DNA of 64,000 nucleotides from Saccharibacillus soli (GTDB taxonomy: Bacteria > Bacillota > Bacilli > Paenibacillales > Paenibacillaceae). The notes beneath the pieces are model-generated. The model did not search any database, was not told the DNA's origin, and saw only the letters and a program-made list of their open reading frames with translations. Position numbers and translations under genes: made by a program. Of the stretch, positions 42,408 to 51,773 are shown in pieces. Each line of letters starts with the position of its first letter. Position 1 is the stretch's first letter. The stretch covers positions 1,655,119 through 1,719,118 of the forward strand of contig NIOB01000001.1 of the NCBI GenBank assembly GCA_002189105.1, given 5' to 3'.

Positions 42408-42445
42408 CAAAAAGACCCTCATCGCAAGCGATAAGAGTCTTTTTG
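42408..42445 (-). terminator. Rho-independent terminator at the end of the EPS operon
   Basis: AAAAAGACCCTCATCGC and GCGATAAGAGTCTTTTT form a long stem with one mismatch and a 2-base loop, flanked by A and T runs. It is 55 bases past the pyruvyl transferase stop. Confidence 0.85.
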
Positions 42446-42499
42446 TGCAGCCCCCTGCTTAGTGCCCCTGTTCTTAATCCGGGGTCTTATCCCATGTTG

Positions 42500-43759
42500 T
42501 TATCCAATCTGAAGTGTCGCATCCTCAAGCTCCTCGCTGGTGGGTCTCTCTTGAATGGACTCCTGAAGCGGAAGCTCGCCGAATACTTCGCTAAATATCG
42601 TATGGCTTTGGATCTCGGCAGTTGTGGCCTTGATCTTCTCCGCCTCTTCCTCCCGGCGCGCGATCATCAGATCGAGTTTGCGTTCAATGTCACGCTCGAC
42701 ATGAGCCAGATCGCGTACATCAAACATATATTCCTTCTGCCCAAATCGCCCCAGCAGCTCCTGATATTTGGTTGCCCAGCCCAGGGCCAGCACAGGAATC
42801 CCATCTTTGTACGCGTGTACGATGGAATGATAACGCGAAGCGATCACGAATTGGAACTGCTCCAGAATATGATGAATTTCGATACAGTCATATTCGTTCT
42901 CCAGCAATATAACGCGCGGGTCATCCGTATAGTGCTGCTTGATGCCCTTGCAGATCTCCAGATCTTCGGTCGAATGGCGAAGCAGATAGACATTCATGCC
43001 TTTTTCCAGCAGATGATCGGTCATCTTGCGATACACACGAAGCAGATCTTCACGCGAGCCGTATTTCATCGTTTTGACATTCGGTACAATGGCAGCCGAG
43101 TTTTCTTTGACCGCAACCCGCTCGTTAGGCTTGTAAGCACCTGGTTTGAACAAGACGTTCAGATCGTAATCCCCGCTGCCCTGAAGCACCAGGTCCATCG
43201 AGCGCTTGAGATTATGCGTGGTAAATCGGCTGAGGAACTGCATGCCTTCGTCTTCCCGCGCATATATGTAGGTCGGGTAGGTGATGTATTTTTTGATGAG
43301 CGCCATGATGATCGATTTGTATTTGCTCTCGTATTCAAACGGGCCAAAGGACTGCGGCATGAGTACCATCGGGATTTTGTATCGTTTAGCCAGCATAATA
43401 TTCACCAGATAATTGACCGAATGGCGAATGGTAAACTGCGAAGACAAGGCGAATCCGCTGATGTCCACGATCATTTCGGTTTCTTTCATAATCCGTTCCA
43501 TCTCTGCACGCGTTACGTTTACATGATTGGCGTTGGGAACCAGTTTGCCCAGTGTACCAAACAGACCGCCCAGCATTTCAATCTTTAATTTCTTGCCAAT
43601 CTTGACGATGTCAAACGCATAGCCCCGATCCGGATCGATACAGTTCACCAGAATCTCTTTTTCCGGATACCGTTTCTTGATTTCATTAATTACCGTAAAC
43701 GTCATGGCCTGTGCACCCTTATTCTCCATTTGTCCGCCTACGATCAAAATTTTACCCAT
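42500..43759 (-). CDS. Polysaccharide pyruvyl transferase family protein
   Basis: Transfers pyruvate from phosphoenolpyruvate to a sugar of the polysaccharide, giving a ketal with negative charge. It is 419 residues, in the cytoplasm. MGKILIVGGQMENKGAQAMT is the typical N-terminus, MVLMPQSFGPF the conserved active segment, and VIASRYHSIVHAYKDGIPVL with ALGWATKY the C-terminal half motif. It is the last of 15 leftward EPS genes. Start behind AGGAG. The acceptor sugar cannot be predicted. Confidence 0.88.
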   Translation of the reverse strand: MGKILIVGGQMENKGAQAMTFTVINEIKKRYPEKEILVNCIDPDRGYAFDIVKIGKKLKIEMLGGLFGTLGKLVPNANHVNVTRAEMERIMKETEMIVDISGFALSSQFTIRHSVNYLVNIMLAKRYKIPMVLMPQSFGPFEYESKYKSIIMALIKKYITYPTYIYAREDEGMQFLSRFTTHNLKRSMDLVLQGSGDYDLNVLFKPGAYKPNERVAVKENSAAIVPNVKTMKYGSREDLLRVYRKMTDHLLEKGMNVYLLRHSTEDLEICKGIKQHYTDDPRVILLENEYDCIEIHHILEQFQFVIASRYHSIVHAYKDGIPVLALGWATKYQELLGRFGQKEYMFDVRDLAHVERDIERKLDLMIARREEEAEKIKATTAEIQSHTIFSEVFGELPLQESIQERPTSEELEDATLQIG

Positions 43760-43804
43760 TTCCGCCCAGCTCCTTTTCTGATTAATGGTCGCACAGACAA
43801 AACG

Positions 43805-44524
43805 TTAGTATGGCTTATGATAATAGGACACTGGATTGGCAATCGCCGCATCAATCTCCTTACGCACCGAATGGTAACCAATCGCAAATTGTTCAAGCGC
43901 TGGATTCCACTTCGTATACTCGCGCAGTGAAGCGACTACCGCTTCTCGGTTAATCTCCGGCTTCTCCTTATGCACTTCAAGCCCTCGTTGGGTCTTCTTG
44001 GCCTGCCGGAGATTATAGGGTTCCACATACAGACGCAGATCCGCAATCTTGTCCTCCCGGTGGAGCTTGAGCGCTGCACGGCCCATATTGGCATGATCGA
44101 TGTGGTTGCCACCGAGGTCGGTGAAGGTCTTGACTCTCGCACCGGGATAACGATCCGTGAAGTCACGGATCAAGGATTCACAGCTTTCAACCGTTGTCGT
44201 GCCATCCCTTAACTGCTGCACAAAATGGATATTTTCCACGGGAAGTCCCAAGGCCAGGCAAGAACGAAGAAATTCGTCATTGCGGCAGCGGACCAGATCC
44301 GTTGGATCGAGGGGGGCATAGCCTTCTCGCTCGGGATTTAAGATCTTGCGATGAATACTGCTTCGGGTCTCCCCATTCAACTGGCGAAAGACATTGGATG
44401 CTGAACCGTCCGTATACAAGATCACATGACATTCATCGCCGACATTCAGATGGTTGCGAATCGCCGCACCAAATGTCAGCGCCTCATCATCTTGATGGGG
44501 AATAAAAAAAAGGTTGACTGCCAT
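43805..44524 (-). CDS. PIG-L/LmbE family deacetylase
   Basis: Zinc-dependent de-N-acetylase, 239 residues, probably acting on an N-acetylated sugar of the EPS precursor or polymer. The metal motif is FIPHQDDEALTFGAAI, with PHQDDE in place of the usual PHPDDE; TFTDLGGNHIDHANMG gives the second His pair (His-x2-His). The start follows GGAGG by nine bases. No signal peptide, so it acts inside the cell. Neighbours are the LCP enzyme and the pyruvyl transferase. Confidence 0.87.
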   Translation of the reverse strand: MAVNLFFIPHQDDEALTFGAAIRNHLNVGDECHVILYTDGSASNVFRQLNGETRSSIHRKILNPEREGYAPLDPTDLVRCRNDEFLRSCLALGLPVENIHFVQQLRDGTTTVESCESLIRDFTDRYPGARVKTFTDLGGNHIDHANMGRAALKLHREDKIADLRLYVEPYNLRQAKKTQRGLEVHKEKPEINREAVVASLREYTKWNPALEQFAIGYHSVRKEIDAAIANPVSYYHKPY

Positions 44525-44554
44525 GCCTTTCGATCCTCCATTTCCTGCACCGAC

Positions 44555-45535
44555 TTAACTGCCACCTTGCATGTGTTCCAGCAGTTCGGTTCGGATGCGT
44601 TCTTTCTCTGCTTCGGTGACCATGTAATAATAGATACCGCTGATGCGTTTGCCGCTTCCCTGTACCTCATCTTTATCCACGGTGTTAATCTCGGTGCGGT
44701 ATTTGGTAACCAGATCCATCATGTCATCCTTGGTGAGGTTGGTCTTGACATTATCTTTGACTGCATCAAGCAGCGCGTTCACTTTGGTCAGGTTGGAGAT
44801 ACTTTTGCCTTTTTCAATCAGAGCCGACAAGACCAGCTGCTGGCGGTCATTCCGACCGATGTCGCCTTTGGGATCGTCATAACGCATCCGGGAGTACATC
44901 AGCGCTTCGTGACCGTTCATCTCGATTGGCCCTTTGGCATAAGTCGTACCTTCAAAATAAAACTCGAACGGATTATTAACAGTGACACCGCCCAGTATAT
45001 CGATGATCCGCTCCAGCCCTTCCATATTTACTTTGACATAATAATCAACGGGAACGCCCAAGAACTGTTCGACGGTATTCACCGACATGTTTACTCCGCC
45101 AAACGCATAGGCATGATTGATCTTGTCCACCGTTCCATGTCCGACGATGTCAGTGCGTGTGTCGCGTGGAATGTTAAACATAAGAATCGAATGTTTATCC
45201 GGGTTGACCGACAGCATCATGATGGCATCCGAACGTCCGACATCATTCTGCCGTTCGTCCACGCCCAACACCAGGAGATTGAACGGCTTGCTCTCCGTCA
45301 GATCGGCGGGAAGCGCGTGCGCGGCCTCCTTGGCACTTTCATTGCCGAGCGAAGCCACCAATCCCCCTCCTTTACCGGACGGGTTCACCATTTCGGCTGC
45401 GGCGTCCGACTCCAGCGGTTCATAGATGGCGTTCATCGTCTCGACAACCGGACGATAGATCGAATAGGCATAGCCTCCAGCGCCCAAAGCCAAGACCAGG
45501 GCACTGGAGAGTGTGATTTTCGCCCACCGTTTCAT
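44555..45535 (-). CDS. LytR-CpsA-Psr (LCP) family protein
   Basis: Membrane-anchored transferase that joins undecaprenyl-linked glycopolymers to peptidoglycan, 326 residues. One N-terminal helix (about residues 6-25), an extracytoplasmic linker to about 80, then the LCP domain: NLLVLGVDERQNDVGRSDAI, MFNIPRDTRTDI with the phosphate-binding Arg pair, and DKINHAYAFGG. The ATG at 45533-45535 overlaps the stop of the guanylyltransferase gene (ATGA), so translation is coupled. Its presence in the EPS operon suggests a capsule attached to the wall. Confidence 0.92.
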   Translation of the reverse strand: MKRWAKITLSSALVLALGAGGYAYSIYRPVVETMNAIYEPLESDAAAEMVNPSGKGGGLVASLGNESAKEAAHALPADLTESKPFNLLVLGVDERQNDVGRSDAIMMLSVNPDKHSILMFNIPRDTRTDIVGHGTVDKINHAYAFGGVNMSVNTVEQFLGVPVDYYVKVNMEGLERIIDILGGVTVNNPFEFYFEGTTYAKGPIEMNGHEALMYSRMRYDDPKGDIGRNDRQQLVLSALIEKGKSISNLTKVNALLDAVKDNVKTNLTKDDMMDLVTKYRTEINTVDKDEVQGSGKRISGIYYYMVTEAEKERIRTELLEHMQGGS

Positions 45536-46923
45536 AATGCGCTGCGGCCATAGGCCGCTCGGCTTGCCGATACACAATGACGCTCAATATCGTTCCAACT
45601 GCTGAACATTTCCTCAAAGTCCTCTTCCTGTACGACAGCGCCCTTTTGAACTTCAATATATTCCATGTCATGGAAAGCTTTTAAGCAGTGGTAGGTTCCT
45701 GGCTCAATCGTAATGACATCTCCCGCCTTGACTGGCGTGATCGAACCATCCTTGACCAGGATGCCGTCACCGCTGATGATTGTCCAGGTATCTGCCCGAT
45801 GGATGTGCTTGCGATAACCCAGGTGTTTGCCAGCGTTCAATCCAATCCGCTTGGTCAACACTTCGCTGCCATCGCCAAACTTGGAATAATCCAGTACCCG
45901 ATACCAGCCCCAGCGTCGCTCCTCGTACATCGGCCGCTGACCGGCTTCCACCATGTCTTTGACCCGTGGACTGGTCGCTTTGTCGGAGACGAGAATACCA
46001 TCCGGACTTACGGCGACAATCGCATCCGACAGACCGATAATCGTAACCGGAATATCCAATTCGTTAATCAGATGCGTATTGGAAGAATCATCGCTGATCG
46101 TCCCTTTACCAATCTGCTTGAGTCCCATGTTTTCGGTCAGTGTATTCCAGGTTCCAAGGTCTTTCCAGTACCCATCATAAGAGATGGCTGCAATCTGATC
46201 TTCTTTCTCTACCACCGCATAGTCGAAGCTGATCTTCTCCAACGTCGCATAACGGGCCAGCAAGTCCTCGTACTGCATGGGAAGACCATGTCGCAGCAGA
46301 TGATCCATCATATAGCCGAGATTGAAGGCAAACACCCCACAGTTCCACAAAGCCCCTTGCTCGATTAGACGCTCTGCCCGATCTTCACTTGGCTTCTCGG
46401 TGAAACGAGCAACCCGCTTGAAGTCCTCTCTATCTCCGCCGCTCTCGGGCACAATGTAACCGTATTTGGAAGATGGGTAGGTAGGATTTACGCCCATCAG
46501 CGCCAGGTTGGCTTTGGAAGCATGCAGCGCATGTTCCAGATCGCGGATACGATCGAAGAAGCGATCATCCACATAAGGATCAACCGGCAGGATGCAGACC
46601 GTCTCGTCCAGAGATACCTTTTGCGAATACAGATAGGATGCCGCAAGCGCGATGGCTGGGAAGGTATCCCGGCGTTCAGGTTCTACGATGATCGGGACGC
46701 TGCCGAGTTGGTTTTGAAGGATCTCGACCTGGACTTTACTTGTAGCGATCACGGTCGAATCAGCCAACCCTGCGCTTTTGATCTGTCCCCAGACCCGCTG
46801 AACCATCGATTCCATCTCGCCGTGTTCGTTTTCCAACACCTTCAGGAATTGCTTCGATCTTGCGTCATTCGATAAGGGCCACAGCCGCTTACCCGAACCT
46901 CCGGACAGCAGTACCAATTTCAT
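45532..46923 (-). CDS. manC: Mannose-1-phosphate guanylyltransferase with cupin domain (ManC/AlgA-like)
   Basis: Makes GDP-mannose; the C-terminal cupin may also isomerise mannose-6-phosphate. 463 residues. LLSGGSGKRLWPLSNDARSK is the nucleotidyl-transferase motif, with VEPERRDTFPAIALAA, ILPVDPYVDDR and YWKDLGTW. The cupin (about 355-440) keeps HIHRAD, but where bifunctional enzymes have HRAEHW this one reads HRADTW, so isomerase activity is uncertain. The ATG at 46921-46923 follows GGAGG by seven bases. No phosphomannomutase gene lies in the window. Confidence 0.9.
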   Translation of the reverse strand: MKLVLLSGGSGKRLWPLSNDARSKQFLKVLENEHGEMESMVQRVWGQIKSAGLADSTVIATSKVQVEILQNQLGSVPIIVEPERRDTFPAIALAASYLYSQKVSLDETVCILPVDPYVDDRFFDRIRDLEHALHASKANLALMGVNPTYPSSKYGYIVPESGGDREDFKRVARFTEKPSEDRAERLIEQGALWNCGVFAFNLGYMMDHLLRHGLPMQYEDLLARYATLEKISFDYAVVEKEDQIAAISYDGYWKDLGTWNTLTENMGLKQIGKGTISDDSSNTHLINELDIPVTIIGLSDAIVAVSPDGILVSDKATSPRVKDMVEAGQRPMYEERRWGWYRVLDYSKFGDGSEVLTKRIGLNAGKHLGYRKHIHRADTWTIISGDGILVKDGSITPVKAGDVITIEPGTYHCLKAFHDMEYIEVQKGAVVQEEDFEEMFSSWNDIERHCVSASRAAYGRSAL

Positions 46924-47011
46924 GCTTGCGCCTCCATTCTCTCGATTTCGATCGGATCTTCGCTGATCGGTTGATGAGTGATCTGATAAATGATCTATTG
47001 CCAAAAATGAA

Positions 47012-47917
47012 TTAGACGATCTTCAAATTATCCTTGTTGACGGCGGCTGGATCACCCACCAGACTTTCGATCAGGTAATCACGCAGCTCGTCACCCAGGC
47101 CGCTGCGCTTGAGGGCAAAGTCCACATTGGCTTTCAGATAACCAATCTTGCTGCCTACATCGTACAGTGTGCCATCATAGCGGAAGCTGTACATTCTCGA
47201 CAGCTCGGCAAGCTGTTTGAGTGCGTCGGTCAATTGAATCTCTCCCCCTACGCCAGGGGTCTGATGTTCAAGAATGTTCATGATCTCCGGTTCCAGAATG
47301 TACCGACCGATCATCGCCAGGTTGGACGGTGCGTCCGTCTTGGGCTTCTCAACCAGATCCGTGATGAGATTCATGCGGTCTGTCAGCTTGTCCCCTTTAA
47401 TCACGCCATAGCTGCTGACGTCTTTCCAAGGGACAGCTTCAACGGCGATCATGTTGCCGCCGGTGCGTGCCTGCTCGTCCATCATTTGCTTGAGGCAGGG
47501 CACTTCGCTATCGATAATCATGTCGCCTAGCAGTACGGCAAATGGCTCATTGTTGATGAACTTGCGGGCGCACCAGATGGCATGTCCAAGTCCAAGTGGT
47601 TCTTTTTGACGTACGCAGTGGATCTCCACCAGATTGGTCACTTCCCGCACGATGTTCAGCAGTTCTTCTTTATTTTTCTCCTCCAGGTCCGCTTCCAATT
47701 CGATGTTTTTGTCGAAATGGTCTTCAATGGCCCGCTTGCTGCGTCCTGTCACGATGATAATATCTTCGATGCCGGAAGAGATGGCCTCTTCTACGATGTA
47801 CTGGATCGTCGGCTTATCCACGATCGGGAGCATCTCTTTGGGCATTGCCTTCGTTGCAGGCAGGAAACGCGTTCCAAGGCCGGCCGCCGGAATGATTGCT
47901 TTTTTGACTTTACTCAT
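47012..47917 (-). CDS. galU: UTP-glucose-1-phosphate uridylyltransferase
   Basis: Forms UDP-glucose from UTP and glucose-1-phosphate, the precursor for UDP-glucuronate and for glucose units. 301 residues, full length. IPAAGLGTRFLPATKAMPKE is the nucleotide-binding N-terminus, DKPTIQYIVEEA and LGHAIWCARKFINNEPFAVL are diagnostic, and LTDALKQLAEL is the C-terminal dimer part. The start follows GGAGG. It lies between the flippase and guanylyltransferase genes. Confidence 0.95.
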   Translation of the reverse strand: MSKVKKAIIPAAGLGTRFLPATKAMPKEMLPIVDKPTIQYIVEEAISSGIEDIIIVTGRSKRAIEDHFDKNIELEADLEEKNKEELLNIVREVTNLVEIHCVRQKEPLGLGHAIWCARKFINNEPFAVLLGDMIIDSEVPCLKQMMDEQARTGGNMIAVEAVPWKDVSSYGVIKGDKLTDRMNLITDLVEKPKTDAPSNLAMIGRYILEPEIMNILEHQTPGVGGEIQLTDALKQLAELSRMYSFRYDGTLYDVGSKIGYLKANVDFALKRSGLGDELRDYLIESLVGDPAAVNKDNLKIV

Positions 47918-47965
47918 AATTGATGCCCTCCTTTAATGTGTGTAAGCTTTTTTAACGTCCTACCG

Positions 47966-49432
47966 TCATTTAGCTAACTTAGTTTTACTTATAAGCCTGT
48001 TTTTGATATTTTGAAACAATTCTTTGTTAAAAAGAAAAATAACGGCAAAGTAGATGAGCGCACCGCAGGCGACTTGAATGACGAAGTTGGCTTCCTGCGA
48101 AAAGACTGCCATGGATAGATAATTGATGACCAGCACACCCGCTACCATAATGAGACCATAAGCGAGTCCGGGTGCCATGCTGCGCAGATAGGGACGCAGG
48201 CAAGGCCCCAATATTCGGCGCATGGCATATCGGTATTGGATCACGATCATGGTCAGTTGGATCAGCACGTACGCTACGCAGGTTCCCATAATGCCCCAAT
48301 AGATCGTACCAATCGCCAGCCCTGGCACTTGAACAGACATCCCCAGCAGCGTGTAACGGAAATACATGTCCGTCCGGCCTTTGGATTGCAGCAGCGGCTG
48401 AATGGGTACAGTCAACGAACGGGCGAGCATCGCTACAGCCAGAATCTGAATCAGAATCACGCTCGGTTCCCACTTCGATCCGAAGATAAATGGAACCAGC
48501 ACCGGCGCAGTGACAAGCAATCCCATGTAGATCGGAGCATTGAGATAACTAACGAGCTGAACGGTCTTGATATATCCGCTTTTAAGCCGGGCAAGATCGT
48601 CCTGTATCTTGGCATACAGCGGCAGGCTGACGGTATTGATAAGCGGGGTCAGCTTGAGTACCGGCATGGTGCAGAGCTGGAAGGCGAACGAATAGTACCC
48701 GAGAGTCTGGGCGCTATACAGACGTCCGATGATGATATAGTCAATATTGGACATGAGCGACTGAATCACGTTGGATGACATTTGGTACACGCCGAAGCTC
48801 AAGTATCCTTTCAGGTCTTTGGTCGCAAAATGAAGCTGAGGCGTCCATTTGCGCCAACCCTGAATCATCAGAAGAATCGACTTGACGAATGCGTTACCCA
48901 AGTTCGAGATCACGAGCGCATACACGCCGAGTCCGACCGCAGCGCCGCCGACCGCCAGTACGAAGCCCACAAAATAAGCGACAATTTGAATTTTGGCAAT
49001 ATTGTCGAACTTCAACTCCTTGCGGAACAGGACTTCAAACTGCTGGCCGAAGGCGGGCAGTACACACAGCAGCGCCATCCAGCGCACCGGCGTTACCAGA
49101 GCCGGCTCATTGTAGAACCAGGCGACCAACGGAGCCGAGAAGAAAATGATTGAGGCAATGAACGCGCCCGTAACCAGATTTAATATGTAGAGACTCGATA
49201 GATGGTTTCGGGTAACGTCCTGGCGATGGATGATCGCGTTCGAGATCCCGGCATCGGTCAGATTCACCGCTGCGGCGACAACAACCATCGTCATGCTCAT
49301 CAGGCCGTAATCGATCGGATTAAGCAGACGAGATAATGCGACCAGCTGCAGCAGTTGGATCACGATCGTCACGATCGTTGCAATGCTTGACCACTTCGCT
49401 GCCTTGATCCCTTTCTTTTTTAATGAAGACAT
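47966..49432 (-). CDS. Lipopolysaccharide/EPS flippase, Wzx (WzxC-like)
   Basis: MOP-superfamily flippase that moves the lipid-linked repeat unit across the membrane, 488 residues with about 12 to 14 predicted helices. AAKWSSIATIVTIVIQLLQL, DYGLMSMTMVVVAAAVNLTD and IHRQDVTRNHLSSLY belong to the WzxC/TuaB subgroup. C-terminal end is basic. The start follows AGGAG. It pairs with the Wzy polymerase three genes upstream. Confidence 0.91.
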   Translation of the reverse strand: MSSLKKKGIKAAKWSSIATIVTIVIQLLQLVALSRLLNPIDYGLMSMTMVVVAAAVNLTDAGISNAIIHRQDVTRNHLSSLYILNLVTGAFIASIIFFSAPLVAWFYNEPALVTPVRWMALLCVLPAFGQQFEVLFRKELKFDNIAKIQIVAYFVGFVLAVGGAAVGLGVYALVISNLGNAFVKSILLMIQGWRKWTPQLHFATKDLKGYLSFGVYQMSSNVIQSLMSNIDYIIIGRLYSAQTLGYYSFAFQLCTMPVLKLTPLINTVSLPLYAKIQDDLARLKSGYIKTVQLVSYLNAPIYMGLLVTAPVLVPFIFGSKWEPSVILIQILAVAMLARSLTVPIQPLLQSKGRTDMYFRYTLLGMSVQVPGLAIGTIYWGIMGTCVAYVLIQLTMIVIQYRYAMRRILGPCLRPYLRSMAPGLAYGLIMVAGVLVINYLSMAVFSQEANFVIQVACGALIYFAVIFLFNKELFQNIKNRLISKTKLAK

Positions 49433-49462
49433 CTCGCCACTCCTTTGATTGCAAATCTGCGC

Positions 49463-50593
49463 TTACAGGTTGTCGATAAAGTCCAGCAGCGTGTTAACCT
49501 TGGTCTCCCAGGCGTGCTTCTTGGCCATATCGCGGATTGCCGCAGGATCTCTGGGCGTACGGAGCGCTTCTTCCACCCGAAGGGGAAGTTCTTCGCTCTC
49601 TCGATAGAAATGCAGGAAACGCTCCTGTCTACGAAGCAGTTCAGGCGTCTCTGTCACTACAACAGGCAGTCCGGCTGCTGCGTATTCATACAGCTTCATC
49701 GGGCTGCGCCCCGCATTGGCGGCATGATTACTCAGCGGCAGCAGGGCAACATCCGAATATTGGAGATAGGCGGGTACCACCGTATATTTTTTGGCTCCCA
49801 GAAAATGGACATTGGCGTAGGCAGCAAAATCGCGCTTGGTCTCTTCGTTCACCGGCCCGATAATGACCAGACTAACCTGGGGCAGCTTCTGGGCCATCAG
49901 CTTCAAACCGGTGAGATCCAGCCGTTCATCCAATGCTCCGACATATACGGCACGTGGGCCAGGGATGGCTTTGAGATCTTCGGGTTCCTCAGCAGGAGCC
50001 GAAAAATGATCGTATTCTACTCCATTTTCCAATAACAGTGTCGGTACGGCCGGATTGTATTCCTGAAGTTCGTTCAGTACGGGTCCCGATGTGGAGACCA
50101 ATCCGTCTACGACCGACATCAACGTACGCTCCGCCGAAGCAATCGAGGCATCGCCTGTCATCTTGCTGTAGATGTCTGTGGGACGATAGATTGTCACCTT
50201 GGGAGACACCAGCTTCTCCAATCCGACAAAACGAGGCTGGTCGATCAGCAGCAGATCCACACTGTCCATCTCATGCTCGCGCATCACTTTTTTGATCGCA
50301 GGCAGCATCCAGTTCTTCTTGGTGCGTTTGAATATGGGACCGGCAATCTCCCAGGGAAGAAGCGACATGGGAACCGAGTTGACAACAGCTGTCGTGTCTA
50401 CCTGCTTGCCCTGGAGAATCCGAAACCGGGCCTGAATGTCCCGGTCTTTCCATTTCAGCAGATGAAAAGGACTTAATGGAGTGCTGACGTGAATGACGGA
50501 ATGACCGAGTTTCTCCATCTCTCTTGATAAATGATGGGAGCCTACCACAAACGGACTGCCCATATACGTGTGACTGGCAAACATGATATTCAC
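49463..50593 (-). CDS. Glycosyltransferase (GT-B fold)
   Basis: Transfers a sugar in repeat-unit assembly, cytosolic or membrane-associated, 376 residues. The N-terminal half has FASHTYMGSPFVVGSHHLSR and IDQPRFVGLEKLVSP; the C-terminal nucleotide-sugar-binding half has LENGVEYDHF, AVYVGALDERLDL, LPLSNHAANAGRSPMKLYEY and AAGLPVVVTETPE. I chose the GTG at 50591-50593, seven bases from AGGAGGAG; the ATG nine bases on is too far from it. Similar to TuaH-type transferases. The donor sugar is unknown. Confidence 0.86.
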   Translation of the reverse strand: MNIMFASHTYMGSPFVVGSHHLSREMEKLGHSVIHVSTPLSPFHLLKWKDRDIQARFRILQGKQVDTTAVVNSVPMSLLPWEIAGPIFKRTKKNWMLPAIKKVMREHEMDSVDLLLIDQPRFVGLEKLVSPKVTIYRPTDIYSKMTGDASIASAERTLMSVVDGLVSTSGPVLNELQEYNPAVPTLLLENGVEYDHFSAPAEEPEDLKAIPGPRAVYVGALDERLDLTGLKLMAQKLPQVSLVIIGPVNEETKRDFAAYANVHFLGAKKYTVVPAYLQYSDVALLPLSNHAANAGRSPMKLYEYAAAGLPVVVTETPELLRRQERFLHFYRESEELPLRVEEALRTPRDPAAIRDMAKKHAWETKVNTLLDFIDNL

Positions 50594-50630
50594 TTTCGCT
50601 CTCCTCCTTTCCGTGATGAATCCTGTCTGT

Positions 50631-51773
50631 TCAAGCCTCGGCCTTGCGGTTTTCCTGACGTGCTGTCTGATTGGCTGAACGTCCGGCAGCATGTGCTTTG
50701 ACCTCAGCCAGCGTCTCATACGCACATTTCTCCCAGGAGAACTTCGCGGCCTGCGCCAGCCCTTTCTGCCTCATTTGTTCTTGAAGTTCGGGATTCCCCA
50801 TCACTTCAGCGATCTTGGCGGCAATCTCTTCCGGCCGGTTGGGATCGCAGTAGAGTACGGCATCTCCGCATACTTCCGGCAGCGAAGCCGTATCCGATAC
50901 GACGACCGGACAGCCGCATGCCATCGCCTCCAGGGGCGGGAAGCCGAATCCTTCATAGAAGGAAGGGAACACGAAACACGAAGCCTGTTCATACAGCGTG
51001 TGCAGTTCTTCATCTTCCACATAACCGACGTGGCGAACATTTTCGCCAAGCTCCGTGTCTTCCGACTTGAAGATCTTGGGATTGGTCCCTCCTGCGATTA
51101 CGAAGTCGAAACCCTGATCGCCGATCAATTCCGCCGCGCGTACAATCGAGCGGAAGTTCTTGTTGGGGCTGCGGCTGCTTACAGCCAGCACGAAGGGCCG
51201 ATCCAATCCCTGCTGCCGAGGATAGTCAGGAGCGACTCCACTTTGCAGCACATGCTCTTTGCCGTGATAAATCACCCGAATCTTGTCTGCACGAATTCCG
51301 CAGTAACGAATCAGCTCATCCTTCGAGTTGTTGGAACAGGTCAGAATCAGCGGCGAAGTCTTACCAAGCGTGCGGAACATCAGCTTGTACCACAGCTTGA
51401 AGGTGGTCGAATAGGTGTCAGGTACGGAATATACGGCAGCATCGTGCAGAGTAACGGCCTGCCTCCGTCTCAGCAGCGGCGCTGCATTGCACAGGTTGAC
51501 CAGAAATCCGTCTCTAGCCAGCATCGGCAGCGAAATCTGTTCCCAGAGTTGACCGCCAAAACGTCCAGCCTGCCTCACTTCCATATGCCGGGTGCCCAGT
51601 TCGTGAATCTCTCCAGTTGGAGCCAGCACGATAAATTCGTAACCGCGGACAACCGGGTCATCCCGGCCGATCATTTGGTCTATCGTGCGAAGCAGCTCAT
51701 AGGCATAACGCTGTACACCGGTGACGGAAGCTTTGAGAAAGCGTCCGTTGATATAAATGCGCGTTTTACTCAT
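50631..51773 (-). CDS. Glycosyltransferase family 4 protein
   Basis: GT-B retaining glycosyltransferase, 380 residues. INGRFLKASVTGVQRYAYEL is a common N-terminus of mannosyl- or rhamnosyltransferases of EPS loci, and VFPSFYEGFGFPPLEAMACG holds the E-x7-E motif that binds the donor. Start ATG at 51771-51773 overlaps the polymerase gene by eight bases, with a GAGGAG site inside it. The donor and linkage cannot be told. Confidence 0.9.
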   Translation of the reverse strand: MSKTRIYINGRFLKASVTGVQRYAYELLRTIDQMIGRDDPVVRGYEFIVLAPTGEIHELGTRHMEVRQAGRFGGQLWEQISLPMLARDGFLVNLCNAAPLLRRRQAVTLHDAAVYSVPDTYSTTFKLWYKLMFRTLGKTSPLILTCSNNSKDELIRYCGIRADKIRVIYHGKEHVLQSGVAPDYPRQQGLDRPFVLAVSSRSPNKNFRSIVRAAELIGDQGFDFVIAGGTNPKIFKSEDTELGENVRHVGYVEDEELHTLYEQASCFVFPSFYEGFGFPPLEAMACGCPVVVSDTASLPEVCGDAVLYCDPNRPEEIAAKIAEVMGNPELQEQMRQKGLAQAAKFSWEKCAYETLAEVKAHAAGRSANQTARQENRKAEA

